Translations under genes and position numbers: made by a program
Notes under the pieces: generated by a model
What the model was told of the DNA's origin: nothing
Databases searched by the model: none
What the model saw: the letters and a program-made list of their open reading frames with translations, nothing else
Part shown: positions 1 through 8,511 of the stretch, in pieces
How positions within the stretch are numbered: position 1 is the stretch's first letter
How the letters are laid out: every line of letters begins with the position of its first letter
Assembly (NCBI RefSeq): GCF_014697585.1
Contig: NZ_JACJSB010000002.1
Coordinates: 186,001-250,000, forward strand
DNA length: 64,000 bases
Direction: 5' to 3'
Origin: Dolichospermum sp. FACHB-1091
Lineage (GTDB): Bacteria; Cyanobacteriota; Cyanobacteriia; Cyanobacteriales; Nostocaceae

Positions 1-254
1 TTAACTGCTTCAACAATGTTTTTGGTGGAAAGAACACGAAATCCTTCACCCTCTATATCTAATTCTACTTCAAAATTGTGAAAATACTCCTCATCAAATT
101 GTTTACGTTCTAAATTTTGGGCGCGACGATAACGTTCGTAACCCTTAAGTAATGCTTCTCTAATGGCTGCTTGTACAGCTAAACGCGGTAAGTTGCGTTC
201 TTGGCTAATACTTTCGATTAGTTCTTTTAATCCCGATAAGGTCACCATTGACAT
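1..254 (-). CDS. nusA: Transcription termination/antitermination factor NusA (5' part only)
   Basis: Only the first ~85 codons are in the window; the gene continues past base 1. The translation begins MSMVTLSGLKELIESISQER and continues with the NusA N-terminal RNA-polymerase-binding segment (AIREALLKGYERYRRAQN), which is highly characteristic of cyanobacterial NusA. The start at 254 is supported by a GGAG ribosome site 7-8 bases upstream; a second in-frame ATG at 248 is possible. It lies downstream of rimP on the same strand, the usual rimP-nusA operon order. NusA binds RNA polymerase and modulates pausing, termination and antitermination. The S1/KH RNA-binding domains lie outside the window. 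Confidence 0.93.
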   Translation of the reverse strand, partial: MSMVTLSGLKELIESISQERNLPRLAVQAAIREALLKGYERYRRAQNLERKQFDEEYFHNFEVELDIEGEGFRVLSTKNIVEAV

Positions 255-394
255 ACGCAGTCTCCTAAAATTTTATGCAAGCAGTCAGCACAATCAGATA
301 ATGTGTGATAGGTAATTGTTTCTCCATGACCAATTACTCCGCACCAATTACCTTTTTCCCGTTCCCGAATCCAATGTCTAAAATCTAATATTGA

Positions 395-856
395 TTACCT
401 ACGCTCATCTATTTGTACTCTGCTGATGAGGTCACGGGGAATTTCCACTACACGACCTTTCTGGTTAAGGTAAACTGTAGTTTCGTCCCGGCGAATCAAT
501 AGACCTATCCACTCTTGCTTTTTTTCGTAGGGTGGGAAAGTGGAAATCACTACAGGAAATCCTTTGAAGGAAATAAATTCCCTGTCTGTTACTAGTTGTC
601 TTGAAATACCAGGACTAGATACTTCCAATATATAAGCGTCTGGTATGATCTCTGCCGCATCTAATGACGCTTCTAAGGCACGGCTCATCCTTTCACAATC
701 ATCCAGGCCAATGTCTTGTAGAGGATTAAATATATCTACCCGTAGGATTGGCGGAGTTTGATTTGTATGAAAAACTACATTAACAATTTCCAACCCTAAT
801 TCTGTCGCTACTGGTGTCGCCAAATCAATAATTTGTGGTATTAAAGGATGAGTCAT
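395..856 (-). CDS. rimP: Ribosome maturation factor RimP
   Basis: The 153-residue protein starts [20 protein letters not shown] and has the RimP N-terminal domain with the SRALEASLD and [13 protein letters not shown] signatures, then the small C-terminal SH3-like domain ending RVQIDERR. RimP assists maturation of the 30S subunit. The ATG at 856 is preferred over an in-frame TTG at 868, because homologues begin at MTHP and the TTG abuts the hairpin of the leader. No clear Shine-Dalgarno sequence is seen. It is first in an apparent rimP-nusA operon. An open frame of about 50 codons continues in phase after its stop codon (see findings). Confidence 0.93.
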   Translation of the reverse strand: MTHPLIPQIIDLATPVATELGLEIVNVVFHTNQTPPILRVDIFNPLQDIGLDDCERMSRALEASLDAAEIIPDAYILEVSSPGISRQLVTDREFISFKGFPVVISTFPPYEKKQEWIGLLIRRDETTVYLNQKGRVVEIPRDLISRVQIDERR

Positions 857-869
857 GAGAGAATTCAAT

Positions 870-894
870 AAAAAAAGTGGGCTTCAACCCACTT
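870..894 (-). terminator. Terminator-like hairpin in the rimP leader
   Basis: Read on the minus strand, a 7-bp perfect stem (AAGTGGG / CCCACTT, loop TTGAAG) is followed by a run of seven T. It ends only 14 bases before the rimP ATG. Placed between a leader and the start codon, it is either a transcription attenuator for rimP-nusA or the terminator of a separate small RNA of about 90 nt. The same strand upstream (about 895-965) holds another imperfect stem (ACTCATG with CATGGAGT). Confidence 0.6.
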
Positions 895-1120
895 CCTGCG
901 ATAGGGATATCTTCCAAGAAGTCTTGTGACGCACTCCATGAGTTCGCCCCTAACATGAGTGTAGCCTATTTCTTTAATTAATAAAGATGGTCTCTCAAAA
1001 ATTAGGGAACAGGGAACAGGAAATAGGGAATCAAGAGATTTTTGAATTAGTGGTTATTTATTTTTGTCATTTGTTTGTAATTTTTACTTTGAGTTAAACA
1101 AGTACATTGGGGGGAAAAGC

Positions 1121-2113
1121 ATGAAAGCAATATTAATGACAGCAGCGGGTAAGCCGGATGTTTTACAGTTACGAGAATTACCTCAACCCGTACCAACAAA
1201 CACAGAAATTCTAGTTCGCATCTTAGCGGCTGGTGTTAACCCGATTGATACTAAATTACGTCAACGAGGTACATTTGATCCTGAACAAATGCCAGCTATT
1301 TTAGGATGTGATGGCGCTGGTATAGTAGAATCTGTGGGCGCTGATGTGCAAAAGTTCCAGGTTGGTGATGAAGTATATTTTTGTTATGGTGGTTTGGGCG
1401 CACATCAGGGAAATTACGCTGAATACACTACTATTGATGAAAGATTTGTTGCTTTTAAGCCCAAGTCTGTTTCTTTTGCAGAAGCAGCAGCCGCACCCCT
1501 GGTTTTAATCACTGCTTGGGAAGCTTTATATGAACGGGGAAGACTTGAACCGGGAGAAAGTGTATTAATTCATGCTGGCGCTGGTGGTGTTGGTCATGTA
1601 GCCATTCAATTGGCTAAACTCAAAGGTGCAAGGGTAGCAACTACGGTTAGTTCTTTGGAAAAGGCTAATTTCGTTACTCAAATTGGCGCTGATAAAGTGA
1701 TTTTCTATCGAGAAACTGATTTTGTCAATTCTGTATTAGACTGGACTGATGGTGTAGGTGTGGATTTAGTGTTTGATACTGTTGGTGGTGATATTTTTGA
1801 AAGGTCTTTTCCCGCAGTACGCATTTATGGTGATATTGTCACTATTCTCGAACCTAAAGCTAATACTGTTTGGAAGGTTGCTAGAAATAGAAATCTACGA
1901 ATTGGTTTGGAATTAATGTTGACACCAATGTTATCAGGAATTGTGGAAGCATTAGAACATCATGGAGATATTTTACAACAATGTGCGAATTGGATAGATG
2001 AAGGTAAGTTAAGGATTAAAGTTAGTCAGACTTTTCCTTTAGCTGAAGCAGCACAAGCACATACTTTAATTGAAAATGGTTCGGTTTTAGGTAAGATCGT
2101 TTTATTTAATTGA
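1121..2113 (+). CDS. NADPH:quinone oxidoreductase (medium-chain dehydrogenase family, zinc-free)
   Basis: The 330-residue protein begins MKAILMTAAGKPDVLQL and has the two-domain MDR fold. The GroES-like N-terminal half carries GVNPIDTKLR and GCDGAGIVESVG, where zinc alcohol dehydrogenases have their zinc-binding GHE motif. The Rossmann half has the NADPH-binding HAGAGGVGHVAIQLAK near residues 150-166. This fits zeta-crystallin/QOR enzymes, which reduce quinones or enones with NADPH. The physiological substrate cannot be read from sequence. The start at 1121 is chosen over an upstream in-frame ATG at 1064 because a strong GGGGGG-type ribosome site sits 6-11 bases before it and the homology starts there. 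It appears monocistronic. Confidence 0.88.
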   Translation: MKAILMTAAGKPDVLQLRELPQPVPTNTEILVRILAAGVNPIDTKLRQRGTFDPEQMPAILGCDGAGIVESVGADVQKFQVGDEVYFCYGGLGAHQGNYAEYTTIDERFVAFKPKSVSFAEAAAAPLVLITAWEALYERGRLEPGESVLIHAGAGGVGHVAIQLAKLKGARVATTVSSLEKANFVTQIGADKVIFYRETDFVNSVLDWTDGVGVDLVFDTVGGDIFERSFPAVRIYGDIVTILEPKANTVWKVARNRNLRIGLELMLTPMLSGIVEALEHHGDILQQCANWIDEGKLRIKVSQTFPLAEAAQAHTLIENGSVLGKIVLFN

Positions 2114-2398
2114 TAATTAAGGAGGAAATTTGTTGAGATAATTGTGTTTATAATATTCCCGTTCTTGTCGAGGTAAAATAATAGGAATTTAACCACAGAT
2201 AAACACAGATAAATCTCTAATTTTGTGGAGGATAAAATGGTATATATGATGAGAAAGTTAGGGATTAACTGAATTTTGGATTTTGGAAAAAAGCATCATA
2301 TCTTAACTTCCATAAATTGTTTTTAACCATGATGGGAAATAGTTGTAATATTTCCTGTAAAATTACTTTTTAGACCAATTAATCACAGGTTTGATAAT

Positions 2399-3271
2399 AT
2401 GACAGTAGCGAGAATTGGAATTATTGGTGGTAGCGGTTTGTACAAAATGGACGCTCTTAAAGATGTGGAGGAGGTAGAAATTTCTACACCTTTTGGTTCT
2501 CCCTCTGACGCGATTATTCTCGGAACTTTAGAGGAGACAAGAGTAGCTTTTCTAGCGCGTCATGGTCGTGATCATACTCTATTACCTTCTGAGTTGCCAT
2601 TTCGGGCTAATATTTACGCTATGAAGCAATTAGGGGTAGAATATTTAATATCTGCCAGTGCTGTGGGTTCTTTAAAGGCTGAAGCTAAACCCCTAGATAT
2701 GGTAATTCCTGATCAGTTTATTGATAGAACCAGAAATCGAATTTCTACATTCTTTGGTGAAGGTATTGTCGCTCATATCGCTTTTGGTGACCCGATTTGT
2801 AAAAAGTTATCTGGTATTTTAGCGGATGCGATCGCAGCTTTAAATTTACCAGATGTTACCTTGCATCATGGCGGTACTTACGTATGTATGGAGGGACCGG
2901 CTTTTTCCACTCAAGCGGAATCTCATTTTTATCGAAGTTGGAATGCTACAGTGATTGGTATGACAAATTTACCAGAAGCAAAGTTAGCTAGGGAAGCGGA
3001 AATTGCTTATGCAACATTAGCACTGGTGACAGATTATGATTGTTGGCATACTGATCATGATAGTGTGACGGTGGAAATGGTGATTAGTAATTTACATAAA
3101 AACGCGATAAATGCTCAAAGGGTAATTCAAGAAACTGTAAAGAGATTAAGCGAAATTTATCCCATTAGTGATGCTCATTCGGCTTTAAAGTATGCTATTT
3201 TAACGAATCTGGACAAAGCACCTACAGCAACTAAGGAAAAATTGCGATTATTGTTAGAGAAGTATTTATAA
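2399..3271 (+). CDS. mtnP: S-methyl-5'-thioadenosine phosphorylase
   Basis: The 290-residue protein is full length for the MTAP/PNP family. It shows [11 protein letters not shown] at the N terminus (phosphate-binding loop), [20 protein letters not shown], the substrate loop [15 protein letters not shown], and [19 protein letters not shown] with DYDCWH. It splits 5'-methylthioadenosine, a by-product of polyamine synthesis, with phosphate into adenine and methylthioribose-1-phosphate, the first step of methionine salvage. No other salvage gene is adjacent. The upstream 285 bases contain a generic cyanobacterial repeat (ACCACAGATAAACACAG near 2192) and no obvious regulatory element. Confidence 0.94.
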   Translation: MTVARIGIIGGSGLYKMDALKDVEEVEISTPFGSPSDAIILGTLEETRVAFLARHGRDHTLLPSELPFRANIYAMKQLGVEYLISASAVGSLKAEAKPLDMVIPDQFIDRTRNRISTFFGEGIVAHIAFGDPICKKLSGILADAIAALNLPDVTLHHGGTYVCMEGPAFSTQAESHFYRSWNATVIGMTNLPEAKLAREAEIAYATLALVTDYDCWHTDHDSVTVEMVISNLHKNAINAQRVIQETVKRLSEIYPISDAHSALKYAILTNLDKAPTATKEKLRLLLEKYL

Positions 3272-3283
3272 GGGAAATTATAC

Positions 3284-3532
3284 CTAAGAGGATGTTTGGT
3301 TTGCAAGTCTTATAAGACACAAATAAACCTCAAAGACCTTTCCTAAGACGAGAGAGAAAATGAAAAAATCAGGACTTACGCAAAATATCTCTCAAATCCT
3401 CATTTCTCCGTGACCTCTGTGCCTGGAGTGGTTCGTTATTCCATGAATCTTGCGTAAGTCCTAAAAATGAGTGTTTTAAGAAGGTGGGTTTCAAAACCTT
3501 TATCCTTTTCTACTTTGCAAGCATCCTCTTAG
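3284..3532. repeat. MITE-like element with 11-bp terminal inverted repeats
   Basis: CTAAGAGGATG at 3284-3294 and its exact complement CATCCTCTTAG at 3522-3532 bound a 249-bp non-coding block between mtnP and the Uma2 gene. Similarity extends a few bases inwards (TTG beside the left arm, CAA beside the right). No transposase is encoded, so it would depend on one elsewhere. A target duplication is not clear. A second inverted-repeat element lies inside it. Confidence 0.6.
3371..3462. repeat. Inner MITE-like element (nested)
   Basis: AGGACTTACGCAA at 3371-3383 is perfectly complementary to TTGCGTAAGTCCT at 3450-3462, giving a 92-bp element with 13-bp terminal inverted repeats. It sits inside the larger inverted-repeat element and contains one copy (3415-3437) of a 23-bp sequence that recurs at 41291-41313 and 43567-43589. 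Confidence 0.7.
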
Positions 3533-3637
3533 AATGTTCAAAGCAATAAATGGATTATAGGTAAATTACGGTGTAGTAATTACACCAAATCCATATTGTT
3601 TAATTCTCCTGGGATTGTTTCGTGGGAATAATCTCAG

Positions 3638-4615
3638 TTATAAATCATCAGTTTCAATACCTAATTCCTGCAAACGTTGAGTTAAAATTGCTACTTTTAG
3701 CTCTGCCTCATCAGCCCTTCGCTTTTCAGCTTCAGCCTTTTGTTGTTCAGCTTCAGCTTTTTGACGTTCAATTTCAGCTTTTTGACGTTCAATTTCAGCT
3801 TTTTGTTGTTCAATTTCAGCTTTTTGTTGTTCAGCTTCAGCTTTTTGACGTTCAGATTCAGCTTTTTGACGTTCAGATTCAGCTTTTTGACGTTCAGATT
3901 CAGCCCTTCGCTTTTCAGATTCAGCTTTTTGACGTTCAATTTCAGCCCTTCGCTTTTCAGATTCAGCTTTTTGACGTTCAATTTCAGCTTTTTGACGTTC
4001 AATTTCAGCTTTTCTAATTTCTTCTAAATTTGCTTCTTCTGGCGTAAGTATTAATCTACCCTCAACGGTAAAATACCTTAACCTATTTTCCAGCACTCCT
4101 AAGTATAATCCTAATTCCTGACTCCAATACCAACCATTTTCTGAAGGACTAATACTTTCGTATTTATTTCCTACTAATCTCCAACCTACCAATTCTAAGG
4201 TATTCGGGGAAAACCAAAAATACTCAGGAGTCCTAAATCGAGTTTGATACAATTCTTTTTTCAATCCTCTGTCTACTTTGGCTGTAGAATCAGAAAGTAA
4301 TTCAATAATCAAATTCGGATATTTACCGTCCTCTTCCCATATTACCCAGGAAGCGCGGGGGCGCTTTTCCGTGTTTTTGACTAGGAAAAAGTCTGGTCCT
4401 CTAAAGTCTCGATTTTTTAACTGTTGTCGACTATAGTAGATGCTGAGATTTGCACCAATGAAAAAATCTTCTTGATCGCGCCATAACCATTCTAAGCAAG
4501 TTACTAATATTAATAGTTGTGTGTAATGTAAGGAGCTTTCCATTTCTGGTTCGTCGCTGAGTAGTTCCGTGCAATCTGGCATTAATGCTTCTATTTCTTG
4601 TGCGGTTAAAGCCAT
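3638..4615 (-). CDS. Uma2 family (DUF820) endonuclease-like protein with long C-terminal coiled coil
   Basis: The 325-residue protein has an N-terminal Uma2 domain (about residues 25-190), a PD-(D/E)xK-type fold abundant in cyanobacteria. Visible features include FRGPDFFLVKNTEKR, WVIWEEDGKYPNLIIELLSDST and YQTRFRTPEYFWFSPNTLEL. From about residue 195 it becomes a highly charged coiled coil of seven-residue units (EIERQKA, ESEKRRA, EAEQQKA) repeated about fifteen times. A short tail, LTQRLQELGIETDDL, follows. The repeat is also near-identical in DNA, so copy number is likely variable. The function of the family is unproven. It is monocistronic. Confidence 0.85.
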   Translation of the reverse strand: MALTAQEIEALMPDCTELLSDEPEMESSLHYTQLLILVTCLEWLWRDQEDFFIGANLSIYYSRQQLKNRDFRGPDFFLVKNTEKRPRASWVIWEEDGKYPNLIIELLSDSTAKVDRGLKKELYQTRFRTPEYFWFSPNTLELVGWRLVGNKYESISPSENGWYWSQELGLYLGVLENRLRYFTVEGRLILTPEEANLEEIRKAEIERQKAEIERQKAESEKRRAEIERQKAESEKRRAESERQKAESERQKAESERQKAEAEQQKAEIEQQKAEIERQKAEIERQKAEAEQQKAEAEKRRADEAELKVAILTQRLQELGIETDDL

Positions 4616-4628
4616 AGGTTTGATTTTG

Positions 4629-4757
4629 ATAAGTTACTAAGTAGGTTGGTGTGAAAAATTGTCGTTATGACAAGGGAACAGGGAACAGGGAACAGGGAAG
4701 AGGTTTTGGGCAACTTTACTTTTAGTTACTTATGTCGGTTTTTTTACGTTCACTTAC
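4629..4757 (+). repeat. Dispersed repeat family, copy 1
   Basis: This ~130-bp block begins TAAGTAGGTTGG and continues with AAAATTGTCGTTATGACAAG. It then has iterated GGGAACA units, TTTTGGGCAACTTTACTTTT and ends near TTCACTTACTTA, so the ends are imperfect inverted repeats. Related copies lie at about 24583-24706 and 57513-57661. A 62-codon open frame inside it is not a gene. Confidence 0.7.
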
Positions 4758-4835
4758 TTATATTTAGTATTAATTATAAATTATCACGAAAAAATTTTTA
4801 TGGCACTGATCACCCAAAGTACCAGCAGATGTTAC

Positions 4836-7001
4836 TTAAACAACTTGAAAACTAAAGTTTAAACTTGCCCAATTATTGACATCTAAAATATAGGCATCAG
4901 TGGTAGTAGGATTAATATCATCTTTAACTTTACTGCTGTGATGTAAGTCTTGCAATAGAGCTTGAGCAACTTTTAAAGGATTAACTAAAGGACTAATGGC
5001 TTGTTGATCTGTGGTAGGATATTTGGCAGTGGCTAAGGCTGTGAGAGTTTCCTTAAAGGGGTTTGTGCTGAGAATAATTTGGTGTTGACAAAAGGTAGAA
5101 AGTGTGGGAACTAACCAACCAGGTACAGGTTGATTATCTGGAATTTTGACGGTTTTTCCGGGAGGAATGAGGATTTCTGTTAATTGGGGTTTGTGAGGAG
5201 AAATGTTGTTTGGTGGAAAAACTTGCCAAGGATAAAAGGCAAAGGCACTTTGGTTATTATTTAAAGCTACTAGAATCAAGTATACAGGGCGATCGCTCAA
5301 ATTTTCAATTCTATACTGCACCAGACTACCTACAGAAATTGTGGGAATAGCGGTGGGGGAATAACTGGGTCTGGGATAGGTTTTATCACTATTAGCAGTT
5401 TCTACGGTTTCCCTAACCATGAGAATACGAGGTAGAATGTTATTAACAACCTCTAAAGTTGCCCTAACTGGTAAACGGGAAGTACCCTCATTTTCCGTAA
5501 GTTGCCATAATTTTGATGCTAACAGGGTAGAAAATTTTGGTGTTAATCGTTGCACTGCTACTTTTACAGCTTCATCAATTTCCCCTACAGTATTGGTAAT
5601 TAGTTCACCACCCAGGGAAAAAACACCATAACGGCTGGGTATTTGGGAAACTTTACCAAAGACATAATCAGCGGTTTCTGTGCTGGTGACAATATTAACT
5701 ACATTGTTAATTCCTGAAAAAGCGCTGGTAGCATCTACCCGTTCAATTCTTTCTAAACCCTGATCTAAGGCCATATTAAGATGGGTATTTCTGGGTAATG
5801 CGCGAACAGATTCTTGTACTATTTGTCCAAGTGGTAATTTGATAATTTCTTTATCTACTTGGGCTTTGGCTATTAAACCAGTTCGGGATTTAATAATTAA
5901 CTCTTCTCCAGTCTCGACCATTAAACGAGAATTTACGCCATAATTTGCTAAAACCAGGGGAGGTAATCCTCCTAACCATAATTTGATTGTTTTACCATCA
6001 TCTTCTATGGATTTGATTATGCCCACACCCCTAGAGTTATTAATAGGGAAATAATCAGTAATGAGAGCATTTTCGGGATTTTTCCGCGCACTTAATAGGC
6101 TTGGTTGTTGTTTTCCTGCCAGTTTATATATAGAACTACCCACATGAGAAAGGAGAACTTGTATTGTTTTTTGGGGAGTAGTTTCCCACAAATATTGAGT
6201 TAAGGCATAAGTAAATAATCCCGCACTCCAACCAGGGAAAAGTAATTCTCCCGCTTGTTGATCTGGTTCTGAAGTAGCTTGAAAAATCAGGGCATTATTA
6301 ATAGGTGATTTTTGATTTTTGAATTGTGATAAAAACTCTAATTCTTCTGTTTTCAAAGTTAGAGATGATAATTCTGGACGAGTACGAATTTGCAACCCTG
6401 TGGATTTTAATTCAGTAGGATGATAGTAACTCGTATCCAATACTGCTATAACTTGATTTGTGGGTAGAGATTGCAATAATAGTAAGAGAGTTTCTTCTAA
6501 TAAATAGTTGACAGATTTTTCATCTCCTAAATTATTTTCATCAACAGGAAGTATAGCATTTTGTAATATACCTGTTCTATAGATTCCCGATTTCTTAAAA
6601 AAGTCAGGGATTTGATCATTTGTCTTCACGCGAGTACCATAACCTGAGAAATGGAAAATCACCACATCTTCAGGTTTGACTTGCTGACTCAAATGATCTA
6701 CAAAAGCCGCTGTAATTAGGTCTTTAGTTGCTTGTTTGTCCGTTAAAGTCAGAATATCTGCTGCTGGAAAACCAAAGCGATTAATTAACAATTCCCTTTG
6801 TAATTCCACATCAGTAACACAACCAGCCAAGACAGGACTCTGTGAATATTGATTAATACCTATCAATAATGCTAACTTGCGAGATTTAGATTGTGCTAAA
6901 GCCTGGTAATAAGGATTGCCCAAACTTAACCACTCTTCTTGTGCTAGTCCTAACGCTGCTAAGACGCAGCTAATTTCTTGTAAAAACTTACGCCGTTTCA
7001 T
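4836..7001 (-). CDS. Caspase-like (C14) protein, probable pseudo-orthocaspase, Tat-type leader
   Basis: The 721-residue protein starts MKRRKFLQEISCVLAALGLA, a twin-arginine type leader, so it is probably exported. Residues 41-330 form a caspase/p20 domain (KLALLIGINQYSQ, VVIFHFSGYGTRV, VIAVLDTSYYHP). In active metacaspases the first catalytic motif reads SGHG and the second D-x-C. Here they read SGYG (Tyr121) and DTS (Ser191), so both dyad residues are replaced, the Tyr/Ser variant known among cyanobacterial pseudo-orthocaspases. The C-terminal ~380 residues include a DUF4384-like segment (VGSLVQYRIENLSDRPVYL, FYPWQVFPP). Proteolysis is unlikely; a binding or regulatory role is inferred. It is monocistronic. 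Confidence 0.85.
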   Translation of the reverse strand: MKRRKFLQEISCVLAALGLAQEEWLSLGNPYYQALAQSKSRKLALLIGINQYSQSPVLAGCVTDVELQRELLINRFGFPAADILTLTDKQATKDLITAAFVDHLSQQVKPEDVVIFHFSGYGTRVKTNDQIPDFFKKSGIYRTGILQNAILPVDENNLGDEKSVNYLLEETLLLLLQSLPTNQVIAVLDTSYYHPTELKSTGLQIRTRPELSSLTLKTEELEFLSQFKNQKSPINNALIFQATSEPDQQAGELLFPGWSAGLFTYALTQYLWETTPQKTIQVLLSHVGSSIYKLAGKQQPSLLSARKNPENALITDYFPINNSRGVGIIKSIEDDGKTIKLWLGGLPPLVLANYGVNSRLMVETGEELIIKSRTGLIAKAQVDKEIIKLPLGQIVQESVRALPRNTHLNMALDQGLERIERVDATSAFSGINNVVNIVTSTETADYVFGKVSQIPSRYGVFSLGGELITNTVGEIDEAVKVAVQRLTPKFSTLLASKLWQLTENEGTSRLPVRATLEVVNNILPRILMVRETVETANSDKTYPRPSYSPTAIPTISVGSLVQYRIENLSDRPVYLILVALNNNQSAFAFYPWQVFPPNNISPHKPQLTEILIPPGKTVKIPDNQPVPGWLVPTLSTFCQHQIILSTNPFKETLTALATAKYPTTDQQAISPLVNPLKVAQALLQDLHHSSKVKDDINPTTTDAYILDVNNWASLNFSFQVV

Positions 7002-7077
7002 AATTAACCATCAGACCCCAGCCCGTCAGTAATAGCTTAAAGGCTGAAGTCCATAGAGTAAAGTTTCTAGTCTTAAT

Positions 7078-8259
7078 CTAAACTAATACGGGCGAATTTT
7101 GCATAGCCCGTGTTAATTCAGCAGCTACTTCTGGACGAGAAAATTCTGGTGGTGGTAATTCACCCCGACGTAACATTTCCCGCACCTTTGTTCCAGACAG
7201 ATGAACCCGTTCTTCTGGTCTGCTGGGGCTGGTTTTAGTTGTAGCCATTTGTTTGGTGCGTGTGCAGTAAAAAGCGTGTTCAAACTTCATAGGAACAATT
7301 CCCAACTCTTCTGGCGCAAATTCATCGAATATGTACTGAGCGTCATAAGTGCCGTAATAATCACCTACACCAGCATGATCCCGTCCGACAATAAAATGTG
7401 TACACCCGTAATTCTTGCGAACTAAGGCATGAAAAATCGCTTCCCTTGGACCTGCATAACGCATTGCTGCGGGATTAATTGCTAAAATTACTCTATCTAG
7501 GGGATAATAGTGTTCTAGCAGAATCTCATAACAACGCATCCGCACATCAGCAGCAATATCATCTTCCTTAGTTGCTCCTACCAGTGGGTGTAAGAATAGA
7601 CCATCAACAGTCTCTAAAGCGCACTTTTGAATATACTCATGGGCCCGGTGGATGGGATTACGAGTTTGGAAACCGACAATTGTTTTCCAGCCCTTGTTTC
7701 TAAACATTTCCCGTGCAGCAGCGGGATCAATTTGGTAGCTAGGAAAATGGGGATGAGAGTCCCGTTGTAATAACCAGATATCACCAGCCAAGTTAATAGA
7801 ACCCTGATTGTATACTACCTGCACGCCGGGATGTTTAGGGTCGTCAGTGCGGTAAACATTAATAGCTTCCCGTTGTTTGTCGTAGGCATATTTTTCGGTT
7901 AATTCCAATACCCCAATAAACTGCCCGCTGGGGTTATCCAGACGCACTAAATTACCTATTTCTAAAGGGGCTGCCACTGCTGGGGTTACAGACAGTGTAA
8001 TAGGAATTGACCAGACAATATTGTTAGCTAACCGCATTTCTGTAACTACTCGGTTGTAGTCTGCTTGGTTCATAAAACCAGTCAACGGACTAAAACCACC
8101 AATAGCAATCATTTCTAAATCAGAAACTGCTCGTTCATCAAGTTCCACACGGGGTAAAAAGTCAGCTTTGGTTAGAAATAGTTCTCTTTGTGCTGCGGAA
8201 GCAACTCGGTTAATTAACTCTCCACCGTGGGGGGCATTTGCTTCTGGATGATAACTCAA
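7078..8259 (-). CDS. sat: Sulfate adenylyltransferase (ATP sulfurylase)
   Basis: The 393-residue protein is the normal length for the dissimilatory/cyanobacterial-type Sat. It has [16 protein letters not shown] (the QTRNP and HxxH nucleotide-binding motifs), [58 protein letters not shown] and [17 protein letters not shown]. It activates sulfate with ATP to adenosine-5'-phosphosulfate, the first step of sulfate assimilation. The preceding minus-strand gene (RTX phosphatase) has its own terminator, so sat is probably transcribed alone. The 250 bases upstream (8260-8511) hold that terminator and no further gene. Confidence 0.97.
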   Translation of the reverse strand: MSYHPEANAPHGGELINRVASAAQRELFLTKADFLPRVELDERAVSDLEMIAIGGFSPLTGFMNQADYNRVVTEMRLANNIVWSIPITLSVTPAVAAPLEIGNLVRLDNPSGQFIGVLELTEKYAYDKQREAINVYRTDDPKHPGVQVVYNQGSINLAGDIWLLQRDSHPHFPSYQIDPAAAREMFRNKGWKTIVGFQTRNPIHRAHEYIQKCALETVDGLFLHPLVGATKEDDIAADVRMRCYEILLEHYYPLDRVILAINPAAMRYAGPREAIFHALVRKNYGCTHFIVGRDHAGVGDYYGTYDAQYIFDEFAPEELGIVPMKFEHAFYCTRTKQMATTKTSPSRPEERVHLSGTKVREMLRRGELPPPEFSRPEVAAELTRAMQNSPVLV

Positions 8260-8438
8260 GGTAATGTTTCCCTAATTGTTGCGAATTATGTATTAATTTA
8301 TCAAATTTTTGTAGACATTGTTAAATTTTTGTGAAATTTTTGTGAAATCCTAATTTTTGGTTGCCAGTTGTTGGCTGGAGTCTTCTGCTTCTACTGCTAA
8401 AAAAGATTTTAGCAGTTTTTTAGCATCAAACAAAAAAA

Positions 8439-8476
8439 GTGGGAGATGATAGCGCGATCGCGCTATCATCTCCCAC
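8439..8476 (-). terminator. 38-bp perfect palindrome, terminator of the RTX phosphatase gene
   Basis: The palindrome has arms GTGGGAGATGATAGCGCGA and its exact complement, 19 bp each, centred on a HIP1 octamer (GCGATCGC). On the minus strand it is followed by seven T, so it is a strong intrinsic terminator 35 bases after the stop codon of the gene ending at 8512. A diverged counterpart follows the pseudogene fragment at 14740. Confidence 0.85.
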
Positions 8477-8511
8477 CTCAGAGATCACTGATTAAGTGAA
8501 CTAATTACTCA

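Noticed and set aside
3622-4027. Phe/Leu-rich and Lys-rich frames opposite or alongside the Uma2 coiled coil
   Set aside because: They are shadows of the seven-codon repeat that encodes the coiled coil.
4667-4855. 62-codon frame MTREQGTGNREEV after the Uma2 gene
   Set aside because: It lies within a dispersed repeat present three times in the window and is not protein-like.
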